From: an uncultured Ruminococcus sp.
GTDB taxonomy: Bacteria; Bacillota; Clostridia; Oscillospirales; Acutalibacteraceae
NCBI GenBank assembly: GCA_902767175.1
Contig: CACXGH010000228.1
Location: forward strand, 1-11,369
Direction: 5' to 3'
DNA: 11,369 nucleotides
A program made the translations under genes and the position numbers. The notes under the pieces were generated by a model. It had not been told where the DNA came from. It saw only the letters and a program-made list of their open reading frames with translations, and did not search any database. Within the stretch, counting starts at the first letter, position 1. Every line of letters begins with the position of its first letter. This document shows, one piece after another, positions 7,966 through 11,369 of this stretch.

Positions 7966-8005
7966 ATAAGAACAAACGCCGCAAGGTTTATTGTAATGCG
8001 GCGTT
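7966..8005 (-). terminator. Hairpin between the two glycan genes, terminator or attenuator
   Basis: Minus-strand stem AACGCCGCA (7997-8005) with TGCGGCGTT (7975-7983), 9 bp perfect, 13-base loop, then the imperfect U-run TTTGTTCTT. It begins 75 bases after the glycosyltransferase stop codon and ends just before the AAAGGAGG ribosome binding site (7957-7964) of the next gene. The weak tail suggests partial rather than full termination. It could lower expression of the downstream gene relative to the upstream one, or stabilise the end of the upstream transcript. Confidence 0.55.
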
Positions 8006-8080
8006 ACAGGCTTTAATACTAATATCAGACAGAAGGGGGCGCCAAAGCTTGTCGTCAGGTCTATTTGATATCAGTATAAC

Positions 8081-11000
8081 TCAAAGCGATCTGAATGCAC
8101 CCTCGGGAAGAGTCATGTTCTCATAAACAAACTCCTCATCGGGTCCTTCTATCTTCGCTGTCTCTCTCGGCGCTCTTGTTGTAAGGATATTGACCTCATA
8201 GTAGAAGCCGCTCCATTGTCCCGTATGGAGACCAAAGAAATGAACCTTATTTTTACGGACATAGCAGTAAATGCTGTCCTTAAGCTCGGGAATATTCTTT
8301 GCCCATGTCATCTGATGCAGCCTGAGACTGCGCTTGTTGTCTCCTGTATTCAAAAGCGTACCGGAGACAGTAAGTACATCGGAGAACGACTGTGCTATAT
8401 TGTTTATCCTTACAAACTTGATCTCTGTGTAGAAGTCATCGAAGTCAAAGTCCTCAAGCTCCAATGTAAACAGATCCGTACCTGCAGCACCCTGTACCGG
8501 ATCATATTCCGTACCGAATATAACTCTGCCCGCAAAATGTTTCATACCGTTCTCCGCCTCACTCTTAAGTTTCTCGTTTTCCTTTTTAAGCTTGGTGATC
8601 TGCTTTTTCAGATCTTCCACAACGCTCTTGGGAGCATAGCTGTCCTCCTCAAGCGGAAGGCTTCTTCTCAGGAAGTCATTTTCTCTGATAAGGTTTCTGA
8701 ATTCATCTACACTGAGATGTACCTCCTCAGGCTCTGCTATTCCGTAGTAGCCTGCAAGCTCCTTCCAATGCTGAGGCATTGTAACAAGTCCGTTATGGTA
8801 ATTCCAATACTGCTTCAGATCTTCGGGATTATCAATAAAGTGTGCAAGCTTTGCGATAAGGTCATTCTTATCACCGCATTCAAACCTGAACAGCTCGCTT
8901 TCACAAAGCTCCTTAGCACCGCCTGCCGTACTTGCAAGCACAGGAACACCGTACGCAGCCGACTCTATAGCTATCTGGGGAAGGTTATCCTCCCACAGTA
9001 CGGGAACCACACTAAGATGTGCGTCCTTGAATATCCATGCAAGGTCATCATGACTATAGCCCTGAACGACCTTCAGAGAATGGAAGTTCCTGCACATCTT
9101 ATATATCTCTGCGTGCTCGGGCGTCTTGACCGTAAGAAGAAGGTCTATCTTCTGTGCATATTCTATAGGCATTTCGGAGAGCGCATTCAGAAGGAACGCA
9201 TAGCCCTTCTCCTCAAAGTTCATATCACTGCCAAGGAATACAAGCTTCATTCTGCCCTTGAACTCAGCCGCAGCTCTGCCTATCTGTCTCGCAGCCACAA
9301 GTGTACCAATATATGATACAAACATCTTGCTCTCATCAAAGCCGTTTTCCGCAGCAATGTCATAAACTCTCTTTGAAACCGCAAGTATACTGTCGCAGTT
9401 CTTGTTTATCTTAGCCGTAGCAGTCTTTGCAAAGTCAAGTATCTCATCAGGAGAGACGTCTATATCAAGTCTCTCAAAATCAAAAGCGTTTATCCATCTT
9501 CCCTGTGATACACACTCAGAGGGCTTTACACCGAACATACCTCTCTGATATGTAGCCTTGGCGATATCGCTTCTGATGTCCATTCTTGTACATTTAAAGC
9601 AGTCAAGACCCGTATGGTCGGGTGTACAGTTGCAGTGCTTATGGCGCATATAATAGCTGCCGTTAACACAGAGAGGCACATAGTTATGGATAGAGAAAAT
9701 AAATCTTGTATCGGGGAATGCCTCTTTAAGATCGAGAACATCAAGGGACAGACCCTCTATATTATTGAAATGGACTGCATCAAAGGGACCGTATGTTGTC
9801 ATGAACTCGGCTACTGTCTCCTTGAGGTTTTTATTTTCAAGAGCGACAAGAGGATTGATATAGAGGTTTCTCTGCTCGGCAGGAACGGGAGAATTTACTA
9901 TCTCGTACTGATTGACATTATCGCCGAACATATTCTTTATCTTTCTGCAGTAGGTCTTTGTTGTAGTAGCGTCATATGCAAAACCGCTGCTGAGGAAGTA
10001 TATATCTATATCGGGGTTATTTCTGATTATCTCGGAAATAACGTTTCGGCAGTATACGGTAACGCCGCCGCCCCAATTCCACGGATTATCAAACGGCAGC
10101 CAATTGTATATAAGCACCTTCGGAGACCTTGCCTTTATCTCCTTGAGCGGTGAAATATATGAGAAGTAGTCATACTGCTCCTGCAGGCTGAAATCCGATG
10201 TAATGACAGACTCATCTATCATGGAGAGCAGCTCTCTTATTCTCTCGTCTGTCTCTCTGGCATTCTTTTCATAGTCGTATTCGGTTATAGTCTTGCGGAT
10301 AAATACAAGCATCTTGGAATAAATTCTTCTCTTGAGGTTTGTATCTCCGATAGTATTATTCCTGAGAATAGCACAGTCATCAATAAATCTGTCTGCAATA
10401 ACGGCAGGTCTTTCGTTGATCTCATTATAAAGCTCCGACTCCCAGTTTCTGCGGTAGTACAGATACTCATTGAGCCACATCACGTTTTCTGCCCTGCACA
10501 TCGTCTCGGTAAAGAACGGCTCGTCAACAAATTTATTGCCATCAAGCTCCATAAAGGTTATCTTATTGTCAACAAGGAATTTTCTTCTGTATATAGCAGC
10601 CTGAACAGCAGGATCGCCCCAGAATATCTGAGAATCGTCCTTCGGGTCGAAAGGCTTTGTTGTGGTCTCTATGAATTCCCTGTCCTTATTCTTCCTGGTT
10701 GTCGGAGCCTTCATTCCGTCATCGAAATACTCGGAGAAAGCACACTTTACTATATCAGCCTTACCGTCTGCGGTGCTGTTATAAAGCTGTTCGTACATAT
10801 CCTTGGCAGCAAAGTCATCACCGTGTACAAAGCCTACATATTCGCCTGTACATTTCTGAAGAGCAAGGTTCATGGACTCGCCGTAGCCTGTATGCTCTTT
10901 ATTGATGACATGAAAATTCCTGATACCCTCACCGAATTCAGTGAGCCATTCGTCCATATTTCCTTCGCTGCCGTCATTTACGCAAATGACCTCCAGCTCC

Positions 11001-11131
11001 TCGAGTGTCTGTTCGGAAAGACTTTTAATACATTTTCTGACATAGTTGGGACTGTCATGCACATAGACAACGACAGATACCTTAATATCGTCATTTTTTT
11101 CGTCTTCTGAAGTTACCTTTACTTCGTCCAT
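8081..11131 (-). CDS. Two-domain glycosyltransferase (GT2 + GT4) with C-terminal module
   Basis: Predicted cytoplasmic 1016-aa enzyme adding two sugars to an envelope polysaccharide or glycan carrier. Residues about 17-230 are a GT-A fold GT2: KVSVVVYVHDS at 17-27, VICVNDGSE at 48-56, and HGDD at 103-106 as the metal/nucleotide-sugar motif. A helical linker follows (about 235-335). Residues about 338-780 are a GT-B fold GT4: Gly-rich NWGGGVTVY near 352-360, SIHNYVPLC at 480-488 followed by a Cys cluster (488, 500, 502, 511, 514), and the C-terminal donor-site motif EDNLPQIAIESAAYGVPVLA (714-733). Residues 834-864 form a Lys/Glu-rich coiled coil. Residues 865-1016 are a beta-rich module I cannot assign. 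No signal peptide or membrane helix. Start choice: ATG 11131 has GGAGG eight bases upstream; an in-frame GTG at 11194 has no properly spaced site and would add 21 residues. The tRNA-Leu terminator lies upstream. No strong promoter was recognised in 11132-11246. Sugar donors and linkages cannot be read from sequence. Confidence 0.9.
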   Translation of the reverse strand: MDEVKVTSEDEKNDDIKVSVVVYVHDSPNYVRKCIKSLSEQTLEELEVICVNDGSEGNMDEWLTEFGEGIRNFHVINKEHTGYGESMNLALQKCTGEYVGFVHGDDFAAKDMYEQLYNSTADGKADIVKCAFSEYFDDGMKAPTTRKNKDREFIETTTKPFDPKDDSQIFWGDPAVQAAIYRRKFLVDNKITFMELDGNKFVDEPFFTETMCRAENVMWLNEYLYYRRNWESELYNEINERPAVIADRFIDDCAILRNNTIGDTNLKRRIYSKMLVFIRKTITEYDYEKNARETDERIRELLSMIDESVITSDFSLQEQYDYFSYISPLKEIKARSPKVLIYNWLPFDNPWNWGGGVTVYCRNVISEIIRNNPDIDIYFLSSGFAYDATTTKTYCRKIKNMFGDNVNQYEIVNSPVPAEQRNLYINPLVALENKNLKETVAEFMTTYGPFDAVHFNNIEGLSLDVLDLKEAFPDTRFIFSIHNYVPLCVNGSYYMRHKHCNCTPDHTGLDCFKCTRMDIRSDIAKATYQRGMFGVKPSECVSQGRWINAFDFERLDIDVSPDEILDFAKTATAKINKNCDSILAVSKRVYDIAAENGFDESKMFVSYIGTLVAARQIGRAAAEFKGRMKLVFLGSDMNFEEKGYAFLLNALSEMPIEYAQKIDLLLTVKTPEHAEIYKMCRNFHSLKVVQGYSHDDLAWIFKDAHLSVVPVLWEDNLPQIAIESAAYGVPVLASTAGGAKELCESELFRFECGDKNDLIAKLAHFIDNPEDLKQYWNYHNGLVTMPQHWKELAGYYGIAEPEEVHLSVDEFRNLIRENDFLRRSLPLEEDSYAPKSVVEDLKKQITKLKKENEKLKSEAENGMKHFAGRVIFGTEYDPVQGAAGTDLFTLELEDFDFDDFYTEIKFVRINNIAQSFSDVLTVSGTLLNTGDNKRSLRLHQMTWAKNIPELKDSIYCYVRKNKVHFFGLHTGQWSGFYYEVNILTTRAPRETAKIEGPDEEFVYENMTLPEGAFRSL

Positions 11132-11246
11132 TCTCTTGACCTCCGATAAATTATTTCCGGCATCGTGCTTCAAAGGCGGATAATCACACCTCAATTTTTT
11201 ACTGCCGATCTGCAGTTATTTATTTGTAAAAAAGCGTATGATAGAG

Positions 11247-11278
11247 AAAAAGACCGTACTATAAAGCACAGTCTTTTT
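11247..11278 (-). terminator. Intrinsic terminator downstream of tRNA-Leu
   Basis: A 13-bp stem (11266-11278 with 11247-11259, with G-U pairs) closes a 6-base loop. The A-rich 5' arm and U-rich 3' arm continue into TTTTTCTCT on the minus strand. It separates the tRNA from the glycan genes. Confidence 0.85.
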
Positions 11279-11284
11279 TCCGAG

Positions 11285-11366
11285 TGCGAGTGACGGGACT
11301 TGAACCCGTACGTCGTAAAACACACGCCCCTCAAACGTGCCTGTCTGCCAATTCCAGCACACTCGC
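11285..11366 (-). tRNA. tRNA-Leu (anticodon GAG)
   Basis: The minus strand folds as a class II tRNA of 82 nt. Acceptor GCGAGTG (11360-11366) pairs with CACTCGC (11286-11292), with discriminator A at 11285. The D-arm contains TTGGCAGA. The anticodon stem CACGT/GCGTG encloses loop TTGAGGG with anticodon GAG, which reads CUC and CUU. A long variable arm (TGTT/GACG, short loop) is typical of Leu and Ser. The T-arm is ACGGG-TTCAAGT-CCCGT. CCA is not encoded. The promoter lies outside the window. Confidence 0.95.
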
Positions 11367-11369
11367 AAA

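Noticed and set aside
8016..8045. Internal promoter TTGGCG-18-TAGTAT for the pyruvyl transferase fusion
   Set aside because: Both boxes match consensus at only four of six positions, and it lies upstream of a hairpin that would interrupt the transcript. Not strong enough to list.
8216..10153. Plus-strand ORFs of 366 and 179 codons opposite the glycosyltransferase
   Set aside because: They are open frames caused by codon bias of the real minus-strand gene. Their translations are rich in Cys, Leu and Ile without domain motifs, and no ribosome binding site was evident.
1..11369. CRISPR array, phage genes or complete transposase
   Set aside because: No regularly spaced repeats and no integrase, transposase or structural phage protein is encoded in the window.

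Overview
The window looks like part of a low-to-mid GC, Gram-positive gut or rumen Clostridia chromosome, most likely a Ruminococcus-like Oscillospiraceae. The reasons are a starch-degrading surface enzyme with MucBP-like and CBM26-like modules, strong GGAGG ribosome binding sites, TTGACT/TATAAT-type promoters and A/T-rich spacers. The genus is an inference from gene style, not from a marker gene. Everything I can annotate as a gene lies on the minus strand, so transcription runs from position 11369 towards position 1.

Reading in the direction of transcription: a tRNA-Leu(GAG) with its own intrinsic terminator (about 11366 to 11247). Next come two large genes. The first is a 1016-residue two-headed glycosyltransferase (GT2 + GT4 + coiled coil + unassigned C-terminal module). 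The second is an 890-residue fusion of polysaccharide pyruvyl transferase, a 2x[4Fe-4S] ferredoxin segment, a coenzyme-F420 hydrogenase beta-subunit-like (FrhB) domain and a C-terminal beta-sandwich. They are separated by 133 bp that contain a stable hairpin just ahead of the second gene's ribosome binding site. After a terminator and a 360-bp spacer comes a monocistronic AI-2E family membrane protein with a clear sigma-A promoter and terminator. Last is a secreted, membrane-anchored type I pullulanase, again with its own promoter and terminator. The left edge (1-77) carries a GC-rich compound inverted repeat, not assigned to a gene, that resembles the end of a small mobile element or a structured RNA.

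Functionally there are two themes. The glycosyltransferase and the pyruvyl transferase/oxidoreductase fusion look like cytoplasmic enzymes that build and acidify (pyruvylate) a cell-envelope glycan. The pullulanase is an extracellular alpha-1,6-debranching enzyme held at the cell surface, which fits growth on starch or glycogen. The AI-2E protein has no evident link to either. The least ordinary item is the pyruvyl transferase-FrhB fusion together with its multi-headed glycosyltransferase neighbour.
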